A DNA stretch of 64,000 bases, taken from NCBI GenBank assembly GCA_034110465.1, contig JAWUZD010000007.1, forward strand, positions 62,001 to 126,000. The letters are read 5' to 3'. Origin of the DNA: Aurantibacter sp034110465 (GTDB taxonomy: Bacteria > Bacteroidota > Bacteroidia > Flavobacteriales > Flavobacteriaceae). The notes beneath the pieces are model-generated. The model was not told where the DNA came from, did no database searches, and worked only from the letters and a program-made list of their open reading frames with translations. Made by a program: the position numbers and the translations under genes. This document shows, one piece after another, positions 9,468-17,546 of the stretch (the first letter of the stretch is position 1; every line of letters starts with the position of its first letter).

Positions 9468-10724
9468 ATGGACGTATTATCATCATATAATTTAATAATA
9501 GAAGTTTCGGTAGTCATTATAGTATCGTTTTTATTTAGTAGTTTATCTAAAAAAACAAATATACCAGCAGTTTTAATGCTTATTGTTTTTGGAGTTGGTT
9601 TAAGGTATTTTCTTGACTATTTAAATGTAACGTCAATTAATTTTTTACCACTTTTAGAAGTGTTAGGAATTGTTGGTTTAATAATGATTGTTCTTGAAGC
9701 TGCATTAGAGTTAGAGCTAAAAAGAGAGAAGCTTATACCTATTTTAAAATCTTTTGCTATTGCTATAATAGGCTTAATGGCATCAGCATGGGTTGCTGCT
9801 TTGATTTTGTATAATTTTATTCCAGAGATGACCATGCAATCTGCTTGGTTGTATGCTACACCATTATCTATTCTTTCTAGTGCTATAATAATTCCTAGTG
9901 TAAGTGGATTAAGTGTTAAAAAGAAAGAGTTTCATATTTATGAAAGTACATTTTCAGATATTGTAGGAATAATGATGTTTTATTTCTTGACAGGAAAATT
10001 AAACCCTGCAGAAGATAATGGCGTAGTTGGTTTTGCTGGAAATATTGTTCTTACTATAGTTATATCTCTAATAGCAAGTTATGCTATTATTTTAATCTTC
10101 CAAAAAATTAAAAGTCAGGTAAAATTATTCCTTTTAATAGCAGTGTTATTGTTGCTTTATGCTTTGGGAAAAAAAATGCATTTATCATCTTTAATCATTA
10201 TCCTAATTTTTGGATTAGTCATCGCAAATATGAAGTTGTTTTTTAAAGGAAAATTGAAGCAATTATTAAATTATGAAAAAGCGCATCATATTTATCACGA
10301 ATTACATACTATAACAGCAGAAACAGCATTTGTTGTAAGAACATTTTTCTTTGTAGTATTTGGAATTACAATAGTAGTTTCATCATTATTAAATTTCCAA
10401 GTAGCTTTAATTAGCACCTTAATAATAGCATCTATTTATGCTATTAGATTTGTAATATTAAGAATCTTTGTTGGTAAAGATATTTTACCACAATTATTTA
10501 TTGCTCCAAGAGGTTTAATTACGGTATTATTATTTTATGCTATTCCAGAAGAAGCTAAAGTTGCGACGTTTGAACCTGGAATCTTGTTGTTTGTAATTAT
10601 TGGAACTAGTTTAATAATGACAGCAGCTATGATTTTCGACAAAAAGCGTAATTCTAAAGCCGTTAATAAAGCAGAAGAGAAAAGTGTAGATAGTATAAAA
10701 TGGAAAGCACCAAGTGTAGATTAA
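9468..10724 (+). CDS. Cation:proton antiporter (CPA family)
   Basis: Integral inner-membrane protein of 418 residues with about 12 hydrophobic segments, consistent with the CPA1/CPA2 Na+(K+)/H+ antiporter fold. The N-terminal SSLSKKTNIPAVLMLIVFGVGL and the segment EVLGIVGLIMIVLEAALEL resemble antiporter helices 2-3, and IAPRGLITVLLF resembles the conserved late helix of the family. There is no C-terminal RCK/TrkA domain; the tail is a short charged stretch. It is the last gene of the ATPase/MscS-like operon, starting 2 bases after the previous stop. Ion specificity cannot be read from sequence. Confidence 0.88.
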   Translation: MDVLSSYNLIIEVSVVIIVSFLFSSLSKKTNIPAVLMLIVFGVGLRYFLDYLNVTSINFLPLLEVLGIVGLIMIVLEAALELELKREKLIPILKSFAIAIIGLMASAWVAALILYNFIPEMTMQSAWLYATPLSILSSAIIIPSVSGLSVKKKEFHIYESTFSDIVGIMMFYFLTGKLNPAEDNGVVGFAGNIVLTIVISLIASYAIILIFQKIKSQVKLFLLIAVLLLLYALGKKMHLSSLIIILIFGLVIANMKLFFKGKLKQLLNYEKAHHIYHELHTITAETAFVVRTFFFVVFGITIVVSSLLNFQVALISTLIIASIYAIRFVILRIFVGKDILPQLFIAPRGLITVLLFYAIPEEAKVATFEPGILLFVIIGTSLIMTAAMIFDKKRNSKAVNKAEEKSVDSIKWKAPSVD

Positions 10725-10892
10725 TTTTAGAGAGTTATCTCTTATGTTTTATTCTAATAATTTTTAATAAGTTAAAGTGTTACTTTTTTATCTAAAGCCA
10801 TAAACGTTAAATAATACTTAATCATTTATCCAGCTGACTACATTGTTATAGTTTAGCGCGTAAATATATTTTTTAAATCAATTATATTAACT

Positions 10893-10900
10893 TACTTTTG
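10893..10900 (+). promoter_or_regulatory. -7 box (TACTTTTG) of bamD
   Basis: TACTTTTG fits TAnnTTTG, 18 bases before the bamD start, giving a very short 5' leader. The -33 region is only T-rich. Confidence 0.5.
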
Positions 10901-10917
10901 CAACCTGTAAATTTTAT

Positions 10918-11721
10918 ATGAAACACCTATTTTACATCTTATTCCTATTTATAACGTTAAGTTCTTGTGGTGAATATCAAAAAGCGCTTAAATCTGATGA
11001 AACATCAGAGAAATTCACAGTTGGTGTTAAAAAGTATGAAGAAGGTAAATATAAAAAAGCTAATAGACTTTTTCAGCAAATTGTTCCTAATTATAGAGGG
11101 AAACCACAAGCAGAGAAATTAATGTTTCTGTATGCTGATACTTTTTTTCAAACAGAAGATTTTTATTCTGCAGGTTATCAGTACGGACGTTTTGTAACAG
11201 CTTATCCTAAAAGTGAAAAAATAGAAGAAGCAGCTTATAAAAGTGCTTTGTCTTATTACAAGTTATCTCCTGTTTATAGCAAAAATCAAGAAGAAACATT
11301 TGAAGCTTTGGAGAAGTTACAGTTGTTCGCTAATATTTATCCGGATTCTAAATATCTTCCAGAAGTAAACTCAATGGTAAAAGAACTGGATTATAAATTA
11401 GAGAAAAAAGCATTTGAAATTGCAAAACAGTATAGTCGTATTGCCCCTGCAATGGGAACTTTTAAAGCATGCATAACTTCTTGTAATAATTTCTTATCAG
11501 ATTTCCCTGGTTCTTCTTTTAAAGAGGAAACAATGTATATTAGATATGCTACTGCAAAAGAATTAGCATCGAAAAGTGTAGAGTGGAAAAAAGAAGAGCG
11601 TATAAAAGACGCACAAAAATATTTAGAGATTTTAAAAAACACTTTTCCAAATACTCAATTTTTAGAAGCTTCTGAAGCAGAAGTTGAAGAAGTAGAAGTG
11701 GTAGAAGAAGAAACAAAATAA
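10918..11721 (+). CDS. bamD: Outer membrane assembly lipoprotein BamD
   Basis: Periplasm-facing lipoprotein of the BAM complex that folds beta-barrel proteins into the outer membrane. Signal peptide with lipobox LSSC, acylated at Cys17. The mature part is built of TPR-like helical pairs typical of BamD (for example KYEEGKYKKANRLFQQIV and KLMFLYADTFFQTEDFYSAGY). The C-terminus is an acidic Glu/Val-rich tail. Length 267 residues is normal. It leads the bamD-rpoZ-coaBC-porD-recN run, an order common in Flavobacteriia. Confidence 0.95.
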   Translation: MKHLFYILFLFITLSSCGEYQKALKSDETSEKFTVGVKKYEEGKYKKANRLFQQIVPNYRGKPQAEKLMFLYADTFFQTEDFYSAGYQYGRFVTAYPKSEKIEEAAYKSALSYYKLSPVYSKNQEETFEALEKLQLFANIYPDSKYLPEVNSMVKELDYKLEKKAFEIAKQYSRIAPAMGTFKACITSCNNFLSDFPGSSFKEETMYIRYATAKELASKSVEWKKEERIKDAQKYLEILKNTFPNTQFLEASEAEVEEVEVVEEETK

Positions 11722-11747
11722 TAATTAAGTAGCAAAAGTTTAATACT

Positions 11748-12077
11748 ATGGATTTAAAGAAAATCGACGCACCTTTATCAACAATTACTTATGATAGAAA
11801 TAAGGTTGATGCACCAACAGAAAATATCTACGAAGCTATTTCTGTAATCGCTAAGCGTAGTGAGCAAATTAATTCTGAAATTAAAAAAGAGTTAATTGAA
11901 AAATTAGAAGAATTTGCTACCTATAATGATAGTTTAGAAGAAGTTTTTGAAAACAAAGAACAGATAGAAGTGTCTAAGTTTTACGAAAAACTTCCAAAAG
12001 CACACGCGTTAGCAGTTCAAGAATGGTTAGATAATAAAATCTACCACAGAAATACTGAAGAAGCAACTCAAGACTAA
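11748..12077 (+). CDS. rpoZ: RNA polymerase omega subunit (Bacteroidota type)
   Basis: A 109-residue protein with the omega-like core around NIYEAISVIAKRSEQIN, the segment that in RpoZ wraps the beta-prime C-terminus. The rest is helical and acidic. Position between bamD and coaBC is the usual place for rpoZ in Flavobacteriia, and next to coaBC also in other bacteria. Supports RNA polymerase assembly and stability. The gap to coaBC is 5 bases. Confidence 0.88.
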   Translation: MDLKKIDAPLSTITYDRNKVDAPTENIYEAISVIAKRSEQINSEIKKELIEKLEEFATYNDSLEEVFENKEQIEVSKFYEKLPKAHALAVQEWLDNKIYHRNTEEATQD

Positions 12078-12082
12078 TAAAT

Positions 12083-13291
12083 ATGTCTATACTAAGTGGC
12101 AAAAATATATTACTTGGCGTTACCGCTGGTATTGCTGCTTATAAATCTGCATCTTTAGTTAGAGAATTTATAAAAGCAGGCGCAACCGTAAAAGTGGTTA
12201 TGACGCCTGCTTCTAAAGATTTTGTTACACCTTTAACATTATCTACATTATCAAAAAATCCTGTAGAATCTCATTTTTACGAAAAGGATAACGACAACGA
12301 ACTTTGGAATAATCATGTAGAACTTGGTCTTTGGGCAGACTACTTTGTTATTGCACCTGCAACAGCAAATACAATGTCTAAAATGGCTAATGGTATATGC
12401 GATAATTTATTATTGGCAACATATCTTTCTGCAAAATGTCCTGTATATATTGCTCCAGCAATGGATTTAGATATGTACAAACATCAAAGTACAGCCAATA
12501 CATTTACAAAATTAAAATCTTTCGGAAACACTATAATTCCAGCTACTTCTGGCGAGTTGGCTAGTGGTTTAGTTGGTCAAGGTCGTATGGCAGAACCAGA
12601 AGATATTGTTAGCTTTATAACTTCAGATATTTTAAGTCAATTACCTTTAAAAGGTCAGAAAGTACTTATAACAGCTGGACCAACTTACGAAGCTATAGAT
12701 CCAGTACGTTTTATTGGGAATCATTCTAGTGGTAAAATGGGATTTGAATTAGCTAAGGCTGCAGCTAATTTAGGGGCAGAAGTTATTTTAGTTACAGGAC
12801 CAACAAGTTTAAAATTGTCTCACAGTTTAGTTACAATAATACCTGTAATAAGCGCAGAAGATATGTATAACGCTTGTCACAAAGAGTTTAAACTAGTTAA
12901 CATTGCTATTGCAGCAGCAGCAGTTGCAGATTATAGACCAAAAGAAGTTGCTGTTAATAAAATAAAAAAGAAAGAAAGTACGTTAACTTTAGAGTTGCAA
13001 AAAACAAAAGATATTTTAGCGTCTTTAGGAGAGATTAAAAAACATCAGTTTTTGGTTGGTTTTGCTTTAGAAACGAATAACGAAATAGAGAATGCAAAAT
13101 CTAAACTAATTCGTAAGAATTTAGATTTAATTGTTTTAAATTCGTTAAACGACAAAGGTGCTGGATTTAAGAGCGCAACAAATAAAGTAACGTTAATCGA
13201 TAAGCTTGATACGATTCAAGAATTTCCATTAAAATCTAAAACAGAAGTTGCTAAAGATATTATTAACGAAATTATAGTTAGGTATGCGTAA
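12083..13291 (+). CDS. coaBC: Phosphopantothenoylcysteine decarboxylase/synthase CoaBC
   Basis: Bifunctional coenzyme A biosynthesis enzyme: CoaB joins 4'-phosphopantothenate with cysteine using CTP, and CoaC decarboxylates the product with FMN. The N-terminal flavoprotein half shows GITAGIAAYKS-like start, APATANTMSKMANGICDNLL and the substrate motif PAMDLDMY. The C-terminal CoaB half has GPTYEAIDPVRFIGNHSSGKMG and the AAVADYRP motif followed by the KIKKKE lysine segment. Length 402 residues is normal. It overlaps porD by 8 bases. Confidence 0.97.
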   Translation: MSILSGKNILLGVTAGIAAYKSASLVREFIKAGATVKVVMTPASKDFVTPLTLSTLSKNPVESHFYEKDNDNELWNNHVELGLWADYFVIAPATANTMSKMANGICDNLLLATYLSAKCPVYIAPAMDLDMYKHQSTANTFTKLKSFGNTIIPATSGELASGLVGQGRMAEPEDIVSFITSDILSQLPLKGQKVLITAGPTYEAIDPVRFIGNHSSGKMGFELAKAAANLGAEVILVTGPTSLKLSHSLVTIIPVISAEDMYNACHKEFKLVNIAIAAAAVADYRPKEVAVNKIKKKESTLTLELQKTKDILASLGEIKKHQFLVGFALETNNEIENAKSKLIRKNLDLIVLNSLNDKGAGFKSATNKVTLIDKLDTIQEFPLKSKTEVAKDIINEIIVRYA

Positions 13292-14174
13292 TCATTTCAT
13301 TTTACTACTTTTATTATTTGTGTCTTTAACTAGTTTTAGTCAAGATTTAAATGCAAAAGTAATTGTAAATGCACAATTAACTGGAGACGAAAACATTCAA
13401 GTATTTAAGACTTTAGAAAAGCAATTAAATGAACTTGTAAATAATTCTAATTGGTCAAAAAAAGAAGTAAAATCTCAAGAACGCATAAATTGTAACTTTG
13501 TAATAAATATAACCGAATATTCAGGGACCTTTTTTAGTGGAAACTTACAGGTTCAATCTTCAAGACCCATTTTTGGATCTTCTTACACATCATCTTTATA
13601 CAATGTAAACGATAAAGATTTTACTTTTCAATATACAGAGTTTCAAATTATGCAGTTTACACCAAATCAATATCAAAATAATTTAGTGTCTGTAATGGCA
13701 TTCCATATTTATATGATTTTAGGTTTAGATGCAGATTCTTTTTCTCTAAATGGAGGAACAGAACATTTTAAGCAAGCTCAACAAATTGTAAATTATTCAC
13801 AACAAGAAAATTATGCTGGTTGGAAATTATCCGATGGTTTACAAAGTAGATTTAAATTGATTGACGATTTATTATCGCCTGCATTTTCAGATTACAGAAC
13901 TATTCTTTATAATTATCACAGATTGGGTTTGGACTTAATGAACGAGAATGTAATAGAAGGTAAAACACAAATAGTAAATGCTTTATCCTTATTTAATGGG
14001 ATAGCTAGTAATAGACCAAATGCTTATGTAACACGTGTATTTTTTGATACAAAAGCAGATGAGATAGAAAAACTATATACAGATGGACCTTCGGTTAATG
14101 TCGATAAATTATTGACTGTTTTAAACAGAATTGCTCCAATGTATTCTGCTAAATGGCGAAATTTACAATTCTAA
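13284..14174 (+). CDS. porD: PorD/DUF4835 family protein (type IX secretion-associated)
   Basis: A 296-residue exported protein with a cleavable signal peptide (FVSLTSFSQ, cleavage after about residue 19). The sequence fits DUF4835, the family that includes PorD of the Porphyromonas type IX secretion system: the beta-rich NCNFVINITEY region, NQYQNNLVSVMAFHIYMILG, and a C-terminal helical domain. Located between coaBC and recN as is usual in Flavobacteriia. PorD is needed for secretion in P. gingivalis, but its exact molecular task is not settled, so the role here is by homology. Confidence 0.85.
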   Translation: MRNHFILLLLLFVSLTSFSQDLNAKVIVNAQLTGDENIQVFKTLEKQLNELVNNSNWSKKEVKSQERINCNFVINITEYSGTFFSGNLQVQSSRPIFGSSYTSSLYNVNDKDFTFQYTEFQIMQFTPNQYQNNLVSVMAFHIYMILGLDADSFSLNGGTEHFKQAQQIVNYSQQENYAGWKLSDGLQSRFKLIDDLLSPAFSDYRTILYNYHRLGLDLMNENVIEGKTQIVNALSLFNGIASNRPNAYVTRVFFDTKADEIEKLYTDGPSVNVDKLLTVLNRIAPMYSAKWRNLQF

Positions 14175-14192
14175 CTAAATACATAGTATTTA

Positions 14193-15845
14193 ATGCTACA
14201 AGCTTTAACAATTAAAAATTATGCTTTAATTGAAGCGCTTAAGGTTGATTTTTCTTCTGGATTCACAACTATTACAGGTGAAACCGGAGCAGGGAAATCA
14301 ATTTTATTAGGCGGTTTATCTCTTGTTTTAGGTAAAAGAGCAGATTTATCTAGCTTAAGATCTAAAGATAGCAAGTGCGTTATAGAAGCAACTTTTAATA
14401 TTGAAAACTATAAGTTAAAATCTTTTTTTAAAGCTGAAGATTTAGATTACGAACCACAAACTATTATTAGAAGAGAGATATTACCTTCTGGTAAAAGTAG
14501 AGCATTTGTAAACGATTCACCTGTAAATTTATCAAGCTTACAGGAATTAGGAAAGCATTTAATAGATATTCATTCTCAAAATGAAACACGCCAAGTAGTA
14601 GATGAGAAGTTTCAGTTTCAAATAATAGATGCTTTAGCTAAAAACGAAAAAATAAGACTTCAATATGCATCAGAGCTAAAATCATTTAAAGAATTAAAAA
14701 AGCAACTTAAAATACTTCAGACAGAACAAACTGAAGCCATAAAGGCTTACGATTATAATTTGTTTTTACTAAACGAACTCAACGAAGCAAAACTAGAAAA
14801 ACTTAACATTGAGGATTTAGAAGCAGAATACGAGACTTTAAATAACGTTGAAGCTATTCTTGAAAAAGCACAGCAAGTAGATGCCTTAATTCAAGATGAG
14901 AATTTAGGACTTCAATCTAATTTGGTGCAATTAAAAACAATTGTATCTAAATTAAGCCAATTGTCACAAAATTACGTGCCAATTTCTGAACGAGTAGAAA
15001 GTATCTTTTTGGAATTTGACGATGTTATTTCTGAATTAGACACTTTAAAAGATAATTTAGAAGTAAGTCCAGAACGATTAGAGATTGTAAATAATCAATT
15101 AACAGTTTTAAATAACTTATTTCAAAAGCATACCGTAGATTCTGTAGAACGTTTAATCTCTATAAGAGAAGACTTAGATCAAAAAGTGATTACAACAGAA
15201 GGATTGGATAGTGCAATAGAAACGTGTCAATTTGAGATTAACAAATTTTCAAAATCATTAAAGACTTTAGGTTTAGAGATTAGAACGAGTAGAGAAGTGG
15301 CAATTCCTATTTTAACTAAGAAATTAGAGCGTTTGTTATCAGATTTAGGAATGCCTAATGCAACCTTTAACATGTCTGTTAAGGAAAGTGAGATATTTCA
15401 TCAAAACGGAACAGACGATTTATCATTTCTATTTTCAGCAAATAAAGGAATGGATTATAACGAACTTAAAAAAGCCGCTTCTGGTGGAGAATTAAGCCGA
15501 ATTATGTTATCCATAAAAGCAGTTTTATCTCAGTATATAAAGCTTCCAACCATTATGTTCGATGAGATTGATACTGGAGTTTCTGGAGAAATAGCTCACA
15601 AAATGGGAGATATTATGTCTAGAATGAGTATTAATATGCAAGTGTTTAGTATTACACATTTACCGCAAATTGCTTCAAAAGGTGTTATGCATTATAAAGT
15701 GTATAAAGAAACTGCAAACAATACTACAATTACCAATTTAGTACCTTTAAATAAAGATCAACGTGTTAAAGAAATAGCATTAATGCTTGGTGGAACAGAA
15801 TTGCACGAATCTGCAATTGCACACGCAAAGCAGTTATTACAATAG
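14193..15845 (+). CDS. recN: DNA repair protein RecN
   Basis: SMC-like ATPase of double-strand-break repair. Walker A GETGAGKS lies near residues 31-38. A long coiled-coil middle section (about 155-360) precedes the signature segment ASGGELSRIMLSIKAVL and Walker B IMFDEIDTGVSG, followed by the D-loop and the ITHLPQIAS switch His region. Length 550 residues is normal. It starts 18 bases after porD. Confidence 0.97.
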   Translation: MLQALTIKNYALIEALKVDFSSGFTTITGETGAGKSILLGGLSLVLGKRADLSSLRSKDSKCVIEATFNIENYKLKSFFKAEDLDYEPQTIIRREILPSGKSRAFVNDSPVNLSSLQELGKHLIDIHSQNETRQVVDEKFQFQIIDALAKNEKIRLQYASELKSFKELKKQLKILQTEQTEAIKAYDYNLFLLNELNEAKLEKLNIEDLEAEYETLNNVEAILEKAQQVDALIQDENLGLQSNLVQLKTIVSKLSQLSQNYVPISERVESIFLEFDDVISELDTLKDNLEVSPERLEIVNNQLTVLNNLFQKHTVDSVERLISIREDLDQKVITTEGLDSAIETCQFEINKFSKSLKTLGLEIRTSREVAIPILTKKLERLLSDLGMPNATFNMSVKESEIFHQNGTDDLSFLFSANKGMDYNELKKAASGGELSRIMLSIKAVLSQYIKLPTIMFDEIDTGVSGEIAHKMGDIMSRMSINMQVFSITHLPQIASKGVMHYKVYKETANNTTITNLVPLNKDQRVKEIALMLGGTELHESAIAHAKQLLQ

Positions 15846-15873
15846 TTTTGCTTTACAGTTCTGTATTTAATAC

Positions 15874-15881
15874 TATATTTG
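15874..15881 (+). promoter_or_regulatory. -7 box (TATATTTG) of fabI
   Basis: TATATTTG fits TAnnTTTG and lies about 42 bases before the fabI start. A TTTG at 15847-15850 is at 23 instead of 19 bases spacing, so the -33 assignment is uncertain. Confidence 0.45.
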
Positions 15882-15923
15882 TATCACAATTAAAAAAGAC
15901 CAAACAATCTAAAACATATAACT

Positions 15924-16751
15924 ATGTCTTATAACTTACTAAAAGGAAAAAAAGGAATTATTTTTGGAGCATTAGACCCAAATTCAATCGCTTGGAAAAC
16001 TGCAGAACGTGTTCACGAAGAAGGTGGAGAATTTGTATTAACAAATGCACCAATTGCAATGCGTATGGGACAAATTGATGAGTTAGCTAAGAAAACTGGT
16101 TCTCAAATTATTCCAGCAGATGCAACTTCTATAGAAGATTTAGAGAATTTAGTTGCTAAATCTATGGAGATTTTAGGTGGTAAAATTGATTTCGTTTTGC
16201 ATTCTATTGGTATGTCTGTAAATGTAAGAAAAGGTAGAGCATATACTGATCAAAAATACGATTGGACACAAAAAGGAACAGATGTTTCTGCAATGTCTTT
16301 CCACAAAGTAATGCAAACGTTATATAAAAATGATGCAATGAACGAGTGGGGAAGTATTGTAGCTTTATCTTATATGGCTGCCCAACGTGTTTTTCCAGAT
16401 TATAACGATATGGCAGATAATAAAGCGTATTTAGAAAGTATTGCACGTAGTTTTGGTTTCTTTTTTGGAAGAGATAAAAACGTAAGAGTAAATACTATTT
16501 CTCAGTCACCAACACCAACTACTGCAGGGCAAGGTGTTAAAGGATTTGATGGTTTTATTGCTTATGCAGATAAAATGAGCCCTCTAGGGAATGCTACGGC
16601 TTTAGATTGTGCGAACTATACTATCTCTATGTTTAGTGATTTAACTAAGCGTGTAACACTTCAAAACCTTTATAACGATGGTGGATTTAGTAATATGGGC
16701 GTAAGTGACCAGGTTATGGATGCTTTTGTAGAATCTCAAGAAAACAAATAA
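15924..16751 (+). CDS. fabI: Enoyl-[acyl-carrier-protein] reductase FabI
   Basis: NAD(P)H-dependent last step of each fatty-acid elongation cycle. An atypical SDR: GIIFGALDPNSIAW forms the nucleotide site, and the catalytic residues Tyr150, Tyr160 and Lys167 keep the 10 and 7 residue spacing of E. coli FabI (146/156/163). Length 275 residues is slightly above the E. coli protein. Monocistronic, with its own promoter and a strong terminator 26 bases downstream. Confidence 0.95.
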   Translation: MSYNLLKGKKGIIFGALDPNSIAWKTAERVHEEGGEFVLTNAPIAMRMGQIDELAKKTGSQIIPADATSIEDLENLVAKSMEILGGKIDFVLHSIGMSVNVRKGRAYTDQKYDWTQKGTDVSAMSFHKVMQTLYKNDAMNEWGSIVALSYMAAQRVFPDYNDMADNKAYLESIARSFGFFFGRDKNVRVNTISQSPTPTTAGQGVKGFDGFIAYADKMSPLGNATALDCANYTISMFSDLTKRVTLQNLYNDGGFSNMGVSDQVMDAFVESQENK

Positions 16752-16776
16752 CAATTTAATTATTTTATATATTTAA

Positions 16777-16804
16777 AAACCGAAGCGAAAGCTTCGGTTT
16801 TTTT
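16777..16804 (+). terminator. Strong intrinsic terminator of fabI
   Basis: A perfect 10-bp stem, AAACCGAAGC / GCTTCGGTTT, with a GAAA tetraloop followed by a 7-T run. A textbook rho-independent terminator. Confidence 0.95.
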
Positions 16805-16885
16805 GTTTATAACTATTTTGTTAAAAATTTATTTTCTTGGGTTTGTATGACTTTATTGTTTGTCTAATTACTCAAATAATAATTT

Positions 16886-17482
16886 ATATCCCGATGTTGT
16901 GCATAGTTTTTATTCTTCCAACACAAACTTAAATGGCAATAGAAATTTCGTTTTTACTTTTTTCCCATCATTCAATTCCGCAGGTTTCCAGTCTGGTATT
17001 TTCGCAATAACTTTATAGCAAGCTGAATCGTAATCTTTTCTCAAACTCTCGATAATTTCAATATCAACCACTTTTCCAATTGGATCAACTGCAAAAGTCG
17101 TTTTTACTTTGCCTCCAATATATTCATTATCATTATGTTCAAATTTATAATTCTGTTGTATAAATTTAGTTAGAGAGTCAACTCCTCCAGGAAATTCAGG
17201 AATTTTATTAATACTTGAAAATTCTATTTGTTCCTCATTTTCATCTAAAAACAGATATTCTAAATCAACAGTATGTTTATTTCCTAGTCTTTTAAATTCC
17301 AACTGTAAAGTGTCAGTTTTAAATTCCGATTTAGAATTGTTTACCGTTTCTGATTTTTCCGAATTCTTGCAAGAAATCAGAAGAGTAATTGTAAATATAA
17401 TTCCGATTATTTTTTTCAATTCGTGGGTTTCTCAAATTATGCACAACGTGTTATATAGTAACTTTTGTCGTCGATATCCCGA
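16886..17482. mobile_element. Candidate mobile gene cassette around a TonB-domain gene
   Basis: A 9-bp direct repeat ATATCCCGA brackets the unit at 16886-16894 and 17474-17482. Just inside are exact inverted copies of GTTGTGCATA (16896-16905) and TATGCACAAC (17438-17447), close to the ends of one small lipoprotein gene. The right end also has ATATCC/GGATAT arms around 17474-17497 that could fold. This recalls integron-like cassettes with attC-type palindromic sites, but no integrase or second cassette is in view, so the interpretation is tentative. Confidence 0.45.
16910..17419 (-). CDS. Small lipoprotein with TonB C-terminal-like domain
   Basis: A 169-residue protein with a lipoprotein signal (lipobox LISC, Cys17) and a C-terminal domain resembling TonB_C: IPEFPGGVDSLTKFIQ, then a strand segment VKTTFAVDPIGKVVDIEI and IPDWKPAELNDGKKVKTKF. 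Many Bacteroidota proteins annotated 'energy transducer TonB' have this domain but no membrane anchor of the ExbB/D type, so a role in TonB energy transfer is doubtful; it may be an accessory envelope protein. It sits alone inside the repeat-flanked unit described separately, which suggests acquisition. Confidence 0.75.
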   Translation of the reverse strand: MKKIIGIIFTITLLISCKNSEKSETVNNSKSEFKTDTLQLEFKRLGNKHTVDLEYLFLDENEEQIEFSSINKIPEFPGGVDSLTKFIQQNYKFEHNDNEYIGGKVKTTFAVDPIGKVVDIEIIESLRKDYDSACYKVIAKIPDWKPAELNDGKKVKTKFLLPFKFVLEE

Positions 17483-17546
17483 AAATTAATCAGGATATAG
17501 TAAATTTTTTGTTGGTGTTATCTGGTAAAGAATATTTGGTTTTTAT

